Part shown: positions 25,669-33,599 of the stretch, in pieces
Layout of the letters: each line of letters opens with the position of its first letter
How positions within the stretch are numbered: position 1 is the stretch's first letter
Assembly (NCBI RefSeq): GCF_008642335.1
Contig: NZ_CP029191.1
Span: 4,898,001-4,962,000 of the forward strand
From: Streptomyces venezuelae
GTDB lineage: Bacteria > Actinomycetota > Actinomycetes > Streptomycetales > Streptomycetaceae
Length of the DNA stretch: 64,000 nucleotides
Reading direction: 5' to 3'
Notes under the pieces: generated by a model
The model's database searches: none
Seen by the model: the letters and a program-made list of their open reading frames with translations, nothing else
Told to the model about the DNA's origin: nothing
Program-made: the position numbers and the translations under genes

Positions 25669-27117
25669 TTACGTCGGGTCGAGGCCGTGGCTGCGGAGCC
25701 ACGGCAGCGGGTCGATCGCCGAGCCGCCGGCGGGGCGCACCTCGAAGTGCAGGTGCGGTCCTGTGGAGTTGCCGGAGTTCCCGGAGAAGGCGATGGTCTC
25801 GCCCGCCTTCACGGGGCCGCTGGAGATCTTGTGCGTGGAGAGGTGGCAGTACCACGTCTCCGTGCCGTCCTTCGCGGTGACGATCGCCATGTTGCCGTAG
25901 GCGCTGTTCCACTTGGTCGAGACGGTGCCGTCGGTCGCGGCGAGGACCTCGGTGCCGTACGACACCGGGAAGTCGATGCCGGAGTGCGCGGACATCCAGT
26001 TGACGCCCGCCTGGCCGAACTGCGCGCTGAGGCCGTGCTGTTTCACGGGCAGGGCGAACTTGGGACGCAGTCGCTCCTTGCGCGCGGCCTCCGCCGCCGC
26101 CTTCTTCTGGGCGGCCACCTTCTCGGCCTTGAGGTCGATGCGCTCCTGCGTGCGGCTGGCGCGGTCCGCGAAGTCGCCCGCGTCCGCGGAGAGGTTCGCC
26201 AGCTGCGTGTCCAGCTTGTTGTTGGCGGCGGAGGGCTGCACGGACGTGGCGTCCGGAGCCGATGCCGTCGTCGTCGAGTCCTTCGCGTCGTCCCCGCCGA
26301 AGTTCCCCACGGACGCGGCCGCCACTCCGGCGACCCCCATCACGCAGGCCGAGGGCACCGCGACGGTGAAGAGCGCGGAACGCTTGGCGGGGGTACGGCG
26401 ACGGGTCCTCGAGCGGCCGCCCGCCGCGGGCCCGCCGTTCCTCCCGCGGGAGGAACGGGGCGCGGAACCGGTGGAGTCGGCCGACTCGGTGTCCGGGGAC
26501 TCGTACGCGGCGTCGCCGTCGGTCTCGTACGCCTGGGCCGCGTCGTGCGGGACGGGGGCGCCGAGCAAGTCGGGTGCGTCGTGCGCCTGGTGCGACTCGG
26601 GGGTGTCGTCGGCCGAGTTCCACGCCGTCGCGTCGAACGCACCGGTGTCGAAGGTCTGCGTGTCCCACTGGCCGGTCTGCGGGCCGTCCTGCGGGTCCTG
26701 GTGCCAGGCGGCGGTGTCCCACTGGCCCGTGGAGTCCGGGCTGTGCTGTGCGGGGATGTCGGCGACCTGCTGGTATCCGCCGGTCGACCACATCGAGGCG
26801 GTGTCGTAGCTGCCGTCGTAGGTGGCGGCGTAGTACTGCTCCGCGTACGCGTCGTAAGTGGCCGTCTGCTGCGGGCCCGTTGTGGTCGCCCACTGGCCGG
26901 TGTCGTGCCCGTTGCCCGGCATGTCGCCGAAGAGGGGGTCGACCGCGAACGTTCCGGTGTCGAAGGTGCCGGTGTCGAAACTGCCGGTGGAATAGGTGTC
27001 GTGGCCGTAGCCGTTGTGCTGGGCACTCTGTTCGTCGTACGTCGCGTAGTGCGCGTAGTCGGCGCCGGGTGCCGAGGACGGGGGCATTGAGCTCCCCGAC
27101 GGGTGACGGTCGTTCAC
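25669..27117 (-). CDS. Membrane-anchored M23 family metallopeptidase
   Basis: A 482-aa protein (GTG 27117; ATG 27087 is an alternative). The N-terminal 200 residues are disordered with repeats of FDTGTFDTGTF and TGQWDTAAW. A hydrophobic span lies at about residue 270 (ALFTVAVPSACVMGVAGVAAA), then a coiled coil and a C-terminal M23/LytM domain with zinc ligands in HSGIDFPVSYG and PHLHFEVRP. It is a type II membrane protein with the peptidase outside, likely cutting peptidoglycan cross-links. The long cytoplasmic repeat region is unusual and could mediate contacts inside the cell. Confidence 0.92.
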   Translation of the reverse strand: MNDRHPSGSSMPPSSAPGADYAHYATYDEQSAQHNGYGHDTYSTGSFDTGTFDTGTFAVDPLFGDMPGNGHDTGQWATTTGPQQTATYDAYAEQYYAATYDGSYDTASMWSTGGYQQVADIPAQHSPDSTGQWDTAAWHQDPQDGPQTGQWDTQTFDTGAFDATAWNSADDTPESHQAHDAPDLLGAPVPHDAAQAYETDGDAAYESPDTESADSTGSAPRSSRGRNGGPAAGGRSRTRRRTPAKRSALFTVAVPSACVMGVAGVAAASVGNFGGDDAKDSTTTASAPDATSVQPSAANNKLDTQLANLSADAGDFADRASRTQERIDLKAEKVAAQKKAAAEAARKERLRPKFALPVKQHGLSAQFGQAGVNWMSAHSGIDFPVSYGTEVLAATDGTVSTKWNSAYGNMAIVTAKDGTETWYCHLSTHKISSGPVKAGETIAFSGNSGNSTGPHLHFEVRPAGGSAIDPLPWLRSHGLDPT

Positions 27118-27300
27118 CAACTTCTCTTTCGCCTCGGCAGCAGGGGCAGAGCAGTGCGGCGACTGTACCCGGCGGTATACGGGCGCGACAATCTTCCCCA
27201 GGTTTCGTGCTCGCAGGAAACGGGCATTCGGCCGCCTTTCGGCGGTCTGCGAACAGGACCTTGGCTTTGCGTTCGAGATCCGTTCGATAGTTGAGGCCGG

Positions 27301-28236
27301 TCAGGCGACCGTCAGACCGCCCGGTGCGCCCTTGGCGTCGGCCCCCGGGTTCGCCAGGTCGAGGGCCTGACGGATTCCGTTCGCGACTGCGGGGTGCACC
27401 GGCAGCGCCAGGTGCCCGATGCCGGTGACACGGACGTTCTGCGCGGTCAGGTCGGGGTGGTCGACGCAGGCCGTCTCCAGCGGGTCCATGATCTGGTCCA
27501 GGTCGCTCCAGAAGCTCACGAACTGCGTGCGGCAGCCCGGCGCCGGTTCCTTGAGCTCCTCGATCACGTCGGAGCCCGGACGCATCTGCCGGACGATCGG
27601 GTGCGCGTTGGCGAGCGGCACCACGCGGGTGCCCGCGTGCGGCGTGCCGAGGGTGACCAGGGTGCGGATCCGGGCGTCGCCGCCCCGCCGCTGCGCGTAG
27701 TAACGGGCTATCAACCCGCCGAGACTGTGACCGACGACGTCGACCCGGGCGTGTCCCGTGCGCTCGCAGAGCTCCTCTATGTGGCGGCCGAGCAGTTCGG
27801 CGGCGCCCCTGATGTCGCAGGTCAGCGGGGAGTAGTTGAGGGACTCCACGCGGCGCCCGCCGTGCTGCGACAGGGTGCGGCGGAGCAGTACGAACACGGA
27901 GCGGTTGTCGATGAAGCCGTGCAGGAGCAGGACCGGAGGCCTGTCGTCCGACGGCAGGCGGGGTGCGCCCGGCGGCGGCTGGACGGGCGTCACCCTGCGT
28001 TCCTGGGCGATGCCGGAGGGATAGAGCAGGAGGTGGCCCGCGAGGATCGTCAACTCCAGGGCCGTCGCCTTCAGGAGGGCCAAGGAGAGACCGGCCATCT
28101 TGGACGGGAGCGCGGGGAGCGGGAGAAGAGTCTGCAGCGCGGGGAGGGGCGGGCGCGAGGGCAGTGGGGCGAGACCGAGGATTCTCGGCAGCAGTGAGCC
28201 GAGTGGGCGAAAGGGGCGGGCCCCGGTGAACGGCAT
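27301..28236 (-). CDS. Alpha/beta-hydrolase lipase/esterase
   Basis: A 311-aa serine hydrolase. An N-terminal hydrophobic stretch (LALLKATALELTILAGHLLLYP) suggests membrane association. The oxyanion region is LLHGFIDNRSVF, the nucleophile elbow GHSLGGLIARYY, and later VTLGTPHAGT, SDLDQIMDP (Asp) and GIGHLALPVHP (His) complete the triad. It resembles secreted or membrane-linked triacylglycerol lipases/PGAP1-like esterases of actinomycetes. ATG 28236 is preceded by GGGAGG. A single gene, reading away from icmB. Confidence 0.88.
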   Translation of the reverse strand: MPFTGARPFRPLGSLLPRILGLAPLPSRPPLPALQTLLPLPALPSKMAGLSLALLKATALELTILAGHLLLYPSGIAQERRVTPVQPPPGAPRLPSDDRPPVLLLHGFIDNRSVFVLLRRTLSQHGGRRVESLNYSPLTCDIRGAAELLGRHIEELCERTGHARVDVVGHSLGGLIARYYAQRRGGDARIRTLVTLGTPHAGTRVVPLANAHPIVRQMRPGSDVIEELKEPAPGCRTQFVSFWSDLDQIMDPLETACVDHPDLTAQNVRVTGIGHLALPVHPAVANGIRQALDLANPGADAKGAPGGLTVA

Positions 28237-28659
28237 CGTCGACCTCCCGATTGGCGCACGGAAGGACGCCTCTGTCCCCCGTGTGCCCTAGGGGGAGTCG
28301 TGGCCGAGGAGACGGCAGGTGCGATGGCTGTCCGGGCCACTCTTCCTTGGCGGCCCCGTGCCCCCGTTGCATCGCCGATGTGCGGTGTCACCACGCCGTG
28401 CGGCTGCCGGCGCGGTGGCCCGGCGTCTCGTTGCGGCTCCCCTCGCGCCTGATCCGGATGCGGAGCGTGAACCCCTCGGTTGTGGACGGCGCGCAGCGAA
28501 CGTGTCCCACGTGTGATTTCCCCCTCGCTCTCCACCGTGAAACTGCCGCTTGCGCGATGCTGGGGATAACGTTCGTTCACTTCCCCGGCCGGTGCGGTGC
28601 GGGGTATCCGTGCCGGGACAGGCTGTTGTCGGTACGGACATCGGTACATGGAGGCAGTG
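28237..28659. other. Divergent intergenic region, 423 bp
   Basis: Between the lipase (-) and icmB (+) genes. It holds no gene that I can support: the open frames lack domains and the codon bias of neighbours. An imperfect inverted repeat (GTATCCGTGCCG with CGGTACGGAC, about 28606-28640) lies close to the icmB start. No clear promoter boxes. Confidence 0.5.
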
Positions 28660-29073
28660 ATGGGTGTGGCAGCCGGGCCGATCCGCGTGGTCGTCGCGAA
28701 GCCGGGGCTCGACGGGCACGATCGCGGGGCCAAGGTGATCGCACGGGCGTTGCGTGACGCCGGTATGGAGGTCATCTACACCGGGCTGCACCAGACGCCC
28801 GAGCAGGTGGTGGACACCGCGATCCAGGAGGACGCCGACGCGATCGGTCTCTCCATCCTGTCCGGGGCGCACAACACACTGTTCGCGCGCGTGCTGGAGC
28901 TGCTGAAGGAGCGGGACGCGGAGGACATCAAGGTGTTCGGCGGCGGCATCATCCCCGAGGCGGACATCGCGCCGCTCAAGGAGAAGGGCGTCGCGGAGAT
29001 CTTCACGCCCGGCGCCACCACCACGTCGATCGTGGAGTGGGTGCGGGGGAACGTGCGGCAAGCCGCCGTCTGA
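28660..29073 (+). CDS. icmB: Coenzyme B12-binding small subunit of an acyl-CoA mutase (IcmB-like)
   Basis: A 137-aa free-standing B12-binding domain. [10 protein letters not shown] carries the DXHXXG motif whose His replaces the lower axial ligand; SILSGAHN and [10 protein letters not shown] are the further cobalamin contacts. Its length equals that of isobutyryl-CoA mutase small subunit IcmB (about 136 aa), which pairs with IcmA encoded elsewhere to interconvert isobutyryl- and n-butyryl-CoA. It could serve other B12 mutase large subunits. ATG 28660 is chosen for GGAGG 5 nt upstream; an in-frame ATG at 28648 overlaps that site. Confidence 0.85.
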   Translation: MGVAAGPIRVVVAKPGLDGHDRGAKVIARALRDAGMEVIYTGLHQTPEQVVDTAIQEDADAIGLSILSGAHNTLFARVLELLKERDAEDIKVFGGGIIPEADIAPLKEKGVAEIFTPGATTTSIVEWVRGNVRQAAV

Positions 29074-29096
29074 CCCTTCCGGCGGAGGATGCGGGA

Positions 29097-29122
29097 CCCG
29101 CAGGTACGTACGTACCTGCGGG
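29097..29122. terminator. 26-nt perfect palindrome between convergent genes
   Basis: CCCGCAGGTACGT directly abuts its reverse complement ACGTACCTGCGGG, between the stop codons of icmB and the DUF5691 gene. A cruciform or weak terminator; the right half is also the start of the 25-bp tandem repeats. Confidence 0.5.
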
Positions 29123-29185
29123 CCACAGGCGCGTACGCACCTGCGGGTCACGGGGACGTATGTGCCTGCGGGGCAGGGGCGACGC
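29111..29185. repeat. Three 25-bp tandem repeats
   Basis: Units at 29111-29135, 29136-29160 and 29161-29185 share the core (A/G)CCTGCGGG at exactly 25-bp spacing, with decay from the first to the third copy. The last unit ends 6 bp before the DUF5691 stop codon. Probably a replication-slippage repeat in the untranslated 3' region. Confidence 0.7.
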
Positions 29186-29190
29186 ACGTG

Positions 29191-30891
29191 TCACGGCGGC
29201 GGGAGTTCGTCGCGGATCGCCGCGCGCAGACGCAGCGTGGTCACGAGACGCTGGAACGCCTCCGACCAGTAGCCGCCCGCGCCGGGTGACGCGTTCTCCG
29301 ACTCGTCGGGTATCGCGGTGAGCGCCTCCAGGCGTATCGCCTCCGACGGGTCGAGGCAGCGCTCCGCCAGGCCCATCACGCCGCTGAAGCTCCAGGGGTA
29401 ACTTCCCGCGTCACGGGCGATGTTCAGCGAGTCCACCACCGCGCGGCCCAGCGGCTCGGCCCAGGGGACCGCGCAGACGCCGAGGAGCTGGAACGCCTCC
29501 GACAGGCCGTGTGCCGCGATGAAGCCGGCCACCCAGTCCGCCCGTTCGGCGGCGGGCAGTGAGGCGAGGAGCTTGGCCCGCTCGGCGAGCGACACGGCGC
29601 CGGGGCCCGCGGCGTCGGGCGAGGCGGGGGTGCCGAGCAGCGCACGGGACCAGGCGACGTCCCGCTGGCGCACCGCCGCACGGCACCATGCGGCGTGCAG
29701 CTCGCCGCGCCAGTCGTCGGCCACCGGGAGCGCCACGATCTCCGCCGGTGTGCGGTTGCCGAGCCGGGGCTGCCAGGTGGCGAGCGGGGCAGCCTCCACC
29801 AGCTGACCCAGCCACCAGGAGCGTTCGCCGCGGCCGGTGGGGGGCTTGGGGGTGACGCCGTCCCGCTCCATGCCCGCGTCGCACTCGTGCGGCGCCTCCA
29901 CCGTGAGAGTCGGTGTGTCGGAGGTGTGGTCGACGGCCACGCAGGAGGCCGCGCGGGTCGACATCCTGCCTGCCAGGGCCGAGTCGGGGAGCGCGGACAG
30001 CAGCTCCGCCGCGGTGGCGCGGACGTTGCGGCTGCGGTCCGTGAGGGCCTGCTCCAGGAACGGCTCGTCCGCGGCGGACAGGCCGGTGCGCAGGGAGTCG
30101 AGGAACATCAGACGGTCCTCCGCCCGCTCCGTCGACCACGTGGACACGAGCAGGTCCAGGGCCGTCCCGGCGTGGTGCGCGCGCAACGTGGTGAGGAGGG
30201 CGACGCGCTCGGCGAAGAGGCCTTCCTCCCAGAGCCTTCGCACCTGCGGGGCGTCGTCGGCGGACGGCAGGGTCACGCCGCCACCCGGCGTGGCCCGCAG
30301 CGCGAACTTCCAGTCAGGGTTGAGACGGGCCAGCCAGAGAGCCCTGGGACCCGCGAAGGTGAGGGCCTGGGGACGCAGGTCCGTGCGGCCGCGCGCGGCG
30401 TTCAGGAGCGCGGGCAGCAGCTCCGGCGGTGCGCCGTACCCGCGCGCGTTCGCCAGGGCCAGCCACTGGGGCAGGAGCTCCATCAGGTCGGGCGCCGCGC
30501 CCCTGCGGCCGCCGCCCGTGCCGGGCTGGTCGGTCAGCAGCGTCGCGAGCCTGCTCCGGGCCGCCGGGGGCAACGGTGGCCTCGGATCGTCCGCCGCGGG
30601 CTCGGGCAGTGCGGCGGCCGGTGCCGCGCGCAGCCCGGCCCTTCGGCGCACCGTCTGCACCGCGGCCGCGTCCAGGAGCGCGATCGGTGCCTCCTTGCCG
30701 GGCGTCTGCAGGGAGGCCGGCAGGGCGCGGCGTTCGGTGCCGAGCAGGGCCGTCGTGACCAGGTCGTCCCATGAGGGCTCGGTTGGCGCACCGCTGGTGA
30801 CGTGGGCTCCGCTTGCCGCGGGCGGGGTGGGTTCCTGGCATTCCTGGTGGTTCTGGGATTCCTGGTGTTTCCGGGGTGCGTTCTTCAGCAC
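29191..30891 (-). CDS. DUF5691-family protein of the MoxR/VWA/SWIM system
   Basis: A 566-aa protein starting at GTG 30891, which overlaps the SWIM gene's stop codon by 7 nt, so the two are co-translated. A longer open frame reaching 32046 runs antisense to coding bias through the SWIM gene and is rejected. The first 45 residues are polar; then WDDLVTTALLGTERRAL begins a largely helical, Ala/Leu-rich protein with HEAT-like repeats (LEQALTDRSRNVRATAAELLSALPDS). No enzyme motif is seen. It is a conserved partner of the SWIM protein in actinomycetes and is likely a scaffold. The function is unknown. Confidence 0.8.
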   Translation of the reverse strand: MLKNAPRKHQESQNHQECQEPTPPAASGAHVTSGAPTEPSWDDLVTTALLGTERRALPASLQTPGKEAPIALLDAAAVQTVRRRAGLRAAPAAALPEPAADDPRPPLPPAARSRLATLLTDQPGTGGGRRGAAPDLMELLPQWLALANARGYGAPPELLPALLNAARGRTDLRPQALTFAGPRALWLARLNPDWKFALRATPGGGVTLPSADDAPQVRRLWEEGLFAERVALLTTLRAHHAGTALDLLVSTWSTERAEDRLMFLDSLRTGLSAADEPFLEQALTDRSRNVRATAAELLSALPDSALAGRMSTRAASCVAVDHTSDTPTLTVEAPHECDAGMERDGVTPKPPTGRGERSWWLGQLVEAAPLATWQPRLGNRTPAEIVALPVADDWRGELHAAWCRAAVRQRDVAWSRALLGTPASPDAAGPGAVSLAERAKLLASLPAAERADWVAGFIAAHGLSEAFQLLGVCAVPWAEPLGRAVVDSLNIARDAGSYPWSFSGVMGLAERCLDPSEAIRLEALTAIPDESENASPGAGGYWSEAFQRLVTTLRLRAAIRDELPPP

Positions 30892-32291
30892 AGCGACACC
30901 GTCTCTCCTGAGTCCTGCGGCCAGGCCGCCAGTGGGGTGAAGCCTCGGTGACCGCACTCGCCGAACACCGTCAGCGGTGAGCCTCCGGAGAGGGCGATCA
31001 GACGCCACAGGCCCGGCCGCGATGTGGCGGACGGTGCGAGGGGGAGGGCCGAGCCGGTCACCGGATCGGCCAGTTGCCATGAGGCCGACGTGCTCGGTGT
31101 GCCCTGCGTGCTCGGTGTGCCCTGCGTGCTCGGTGTGCCCTGGGAAAGGGTCGGTATCACCCCGGCGAGCGTCACCGGCCAGGACTCCAGCCAGGGGTCG
31201 TCCCGGAGGGCCGTGCCGTAACGGGCGGCGGCCTCTTCGGGGCGTACGCCCGGTGGCCGCCGCGCGGTGGGCGCCGGGGCCGCGAACTGCTCGCCCAGCT
31301 CCACGCGCAGCTGCCCCGCCCCCGGATACCCGCTCACCTCGGCGTCCAGCGCGAGGCCCACGGGCAGGGTGAGCGCGGGGGCCCGGCCCGCCGCCCCGTA
31401 CGAGAGGAGGAGCGCGGTGCGGCCGGACTCCGTGCCGTACAGCCATATGCGGCGCGTGGTGAGCCTGCCGTCCGCCGTGTCGTACTGGGCGAGGACCGCC
31501 CACTGGTCCCGCACCGGTGGGCCCTCCGCCTGTGCGGGCAGGCCGACGCGGGAGCGGACCGTGGCCGCGAGGCCGTCCGGCAGCCGGTCGCGGTGGAGCC
31601 AGCCCTGGTCGAGGAGGTGGAGCAGCGCGCATTCCGCCAGGAGACGTACGGGCCAGCCGGCCCCGGAGGACGGTATGGCCCCCAACTCGCGTACACGTGC
31701 GGCCAGTCCCGGCGCCTGGGCGTCGACCATGCGGGCGGCCGTCTCCTCCCACAAGCCGTACCCCATCTGCTCCGCGGACGCCGTGCCGCCGCGGAGCAGG
31801 TCGGTCAGGCGCTGTTCCAGCTCCGTCGCGCCCGCGGTGATGCGCTCGGCCCGCTTCTCCGCTCTTCTGCGCGCGGCCTCCGGGTCGGCCGATGCGGTCG
31901 GCGCGGCGGACGAACTTTGTTGCCCGTCCACTCTTTTGCGGCGCGCCGTCAGCCACTCCTCGGCCCAGGCGGGCGGCTCGCCGCCGTCCGGCACCGTGCC
32001 GTCCGAGCCCGCCCACACCAGCAGCAGCCCCAACGCGTGTTTGCACGGGAACTTACGGCTCGGACAACTGCACTTGTACGCCGGCCCCGCGACGTCCGCG
32101 ATGTCGACAATCGTCTGGTACGGCTTGCTGCCACTGCCCTTGCACAGTCCCCACACCGCCCCCTCGCCAGTACTCCCCGCCTCCGACCACGGTCCTGCGA
32201 CGCCGAGTTTGCTGCCCGCCTTGCGTGACGGGGCATCAGGAGCCAGTGCCAGCACCTGATCCGCCGTCCAGCGCACCCCCTGCTGAGTCAT
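30885..32291 (-). CDS. SWIM zinc-finger protein
   Basis: A 468-aa protein with a SWIM domain whose CxCx6CxH zinc ligands are C74, C76, C83 and H85 (KCSCPSRKFPCKH). The SWIM fold in other proteins binds DNA or protein partners. The rest is a mixed alpha/beta region ending in several strands. A DNA 18-mer repeat encodes a Ser-Thr-Gln-Gly-Thr-Pro run near residue 390. The ATG at 32291 is the first transcribed base if the promoter at 32298-32320 is used (leaderless). It is divergent from the MoxR gene and shares its promoter motif, so the five genes form one unit. E. coli YehQ is, from memory, a comparable SWIM protein beside YehL and YehP. Confidence 0.88.
   Translation of the reverse strand: MTQQGVRWTADQVLALAPDAPSRKAGSKLGVAGPWSEAGSTGEGAVWGLCKGSGSKPYQTIVDIADVAGPAYKCSCPSRKFPCKHALGLLLVWAGSDGTVPDGGEPPAWAEEWLTARRKRVDGQQSSSAAPTASADPEAARRRAEKRAERITAGATELEQRLTDLLRGGTASAEQMGYGLWEETAARMVDAQAPGLAARVRELGAIPSSGAGWPVRLLAECALLHLLDQGWLHRDRLPDGLAATVRSRVGLPAQAEGPPVRDQWAVLAQYDTADGRLTTRRIWLYGTESGRTALLLSYGAAGRAPALTLPVGLALDAEVSGYPGAGQLRVELGEQFAAPAPTARRPPGVRPEEAAARYGTALRDDPWLESWPVTLAGVIPTLSQGTPSTQGTPSTQGTPSTSASWQLADPVTGSALPLAPSATSRPGLWRLIALSGGSPLTVFGECGHRGFTPLAAWPQDSGETVSLC
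31090..31140. repeat. In-frame 18-bp tandem repeat within the SWIM gene
   Basis: GTGCTCGGTGTGCCCTGC recurs nearly three times without a frame change, coding the repeated STQGTP hexapeptide. It probably forms a flexible linker. Confidence 0.7.
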
Positions 32292-32297
32292 GTCTCG

Positions 32298-32320
32298 AAG
32301 GTAGGTGCCGCCACTGACAA
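32298..32320 (-). promoter_or_regulatory. RecA-NDp/PafBC-type promoter for the SWIM-DUF5691 operon
   Basis: On the minus strand, TTGTCAGTG (32320-32312), 8 nt, TACCTT (32303-32298), then 6 nt and ATG at 32291: an exact match to TTGTCRGTG-N8-TANNNT, giving a leaderless mRNA. Confidence 0.75.
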
Positions 32321-32369
32321 TCGGTTCGAGCTCGGGTGTTCATGCAGGTCAGGGCTGCGCGGAGGGCGA

Positions 32370-32392
32370 TTGTCAGTGGCGTGGTGCACGGT
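32370..32392 (+). promoter_or_regulatory. RecA-NDp/PafBC-type promoter for the MoxR-DUF5682-VWA operon
   Basis: TTGTCAGTG (32370-32378), 8 nt, then CACGGT (32387-32392). The first -10 base is C instead of T; all else fits. The surrounding 15 bp, CGATTGTCAGTGGCG (32367-32381), are repeated inverted at 32309-32323. The predicted leader is about 45 nt with a GGAGG site. Confidence 0.6.
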
Positions 32393-32444
32393 GGAGACAT
32401 CTCCGGGCCAGATGTGTCCGGACGAGCTGGAGGGGGATCGCTCC

Positions 32445-33599
32445 ATGACCGTTTCCGTCGACTCGACGACGTCCGCGACCGCGAATCCGGCGGCGCCCGC
32501 GCCCGGTTCCGCCGACGGTGCGGAAGCGCTCAGGCCGCACGCCGAGGACGCCTTCGCCGCCGAACTCGCCGCGCTGGCCGCCCAGGACGACCGGCCGCGG
32601 CCGCAGCGGTGGAAGCTCTCGCCGTGGGCCGTCGCCACCTATCTGCTCGGCGGCACCCTGCCCGACGGCACGGTGATCACGCCGAAGTACGTGGGTCCGC
32701 GCCGCATCGTCGAGGTCGCCGTCACCACCCTCGCCACCGACCGCGCCCTGCTGCTGCTCGGCGTGCCCGGCACCGCCAAGACCTGGGTGTCCGAGCACCT
32801 GGCGGCCGCGGTCAGCGGCGACTCGACCCTGCTCGTGCAGGGCACGGCGGGCACGCCGGAGGAAGCGATCCGGTACGGCTGGAACTACGCGCAGCTCCTC
32901 GCCCACGGCCCCAGCCGCGACGCGCTCGTGCCCAGCCCCGTCATGCGGGCCATGGCGGAGGGCATGACGGCCCGCGTCGAGGAGCTGACCCGCATCCCCG
33001 CCGACGTGCAGGACACGCTGATCACGATCCTGTCGGAGAAGACACTGCCCATCCCGGAGCTGGGGCAGGAGGTGCAGGCCGTGCGCGGCTTCAACCTCAT
33101 CGCGACGGCCAACGACCGCGACCGCGGTGTCAACGACCTGTCGAGCGCCCTGCGCCGCCGCTTCAACACCGTCGTCCTGCCGCTGCCGGAGAGCGCCGAG
33201 GCCGAGGTCGACATCGTCTCGCGCCGCGTCGACCAGATCGGCCGCTCCCTCGACCTGCCCACGGGTCCCGAGGGCATCGACGAGATACGCCGTGTCGTCA
33301 CCGTCTTCCGCGAGCTGCGCGACGGCGTCACGGCGGACGGGCGTACGAAGCTGAAGTCGCCCAGCGGCACGCTGTCCACGGCCGAGGCGATCTCCGTCGT
33401 CACCAACGGCCTCGCGCTGGCCGCCCACTTCGGAGACGGCGTGCTGCGCTCCGGCGACGTGGCGGCCGGCATCCTCGGCGCCGTCGTTCGGGACCCGGCG
33501 GCGGACCGCGTCATCTGGCAGGAGTACCTGGAGACGGTCGTGCGCGAGCGCGACGGCTGGAAGGACTTCTACCGCGCGTGCCGCGAGGTGAGCGCATGA
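32445..33599 (+). CDS. MoxR-family AAA+ ATPase of the DNA-damage-linked VWA system
   Basis: A 384-aa AAA+ ATPase starting at ATG 32445 (GGAGG about 10 nt upstream). Walker A is GVPGTAKT (106-113). The Walker B equivalent is unusual: VEEL (178-181), with Glu at the place of the usual Asp. Sensor 1 (ATAND, 220-224) and an Arg-finger-like RRRF (237-240) follow. MoxR proteins usually partner VWA proteins as chaperone-like activators. Here DUF5682 and VWA genes follow with ATGA overlaps, so all three are made in step. It is divergent from SWIM/DUF5691 and shares a promoter motif with pcrA. E. coli YehL is a likely homologue by family and context. Confidence 0.9.
   Translation: MTVSVDSTTSATANPAAPAPGSADGAEALRPHAEDAFAAELAALAAQDDRPRPQRWKLSPWAVATYLLGGTLPDGTVITPKYVGPRRIVEVAVTTLATDRALLLLGVPGTAKTWVSEHLAAAVSGDSTLLVQGTAGTPEEAIRYGWNYAQLLAHGPSRDALVPSPVMRAMAEGMTARVEELTRIPADVQDTLITILSEKTLPIPELGQEVQAVRGFNLIATANDRDRGVNDLSSALRRRFNTVVLPLPESAEAEVDIVSRRVDQIGRSLDLPTGPEGIDEIRRVVTVFRELRDGVTADGRTKLKSPSGTLSTAEAISVVTNGLALAAHFGDGVLRSGDVAAGILGAVVRDPAADRVIWQEYLETVVRERDGWKDFYRACREVSA

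Noticed and set aside
28563..28590. LexA box (GAAC-N4-GTTC) near icmB
   Set aside because: AACGTTCGTTC has the wrong spacing and symmetry.
28237..28659. Possible small gene between lipase and icmB
   Set aside because: Frames on both strands lack conserved features, and the region's third-codon GC is not raised.
29191..32046. A 951-aa open frame on the minus strand
   Set aside because: Its N-terminal part runs through the SWIM gene in another frame with no coding character. Only 29191-30891 has the conserved protein, with a start coupled to the SWIM stop.
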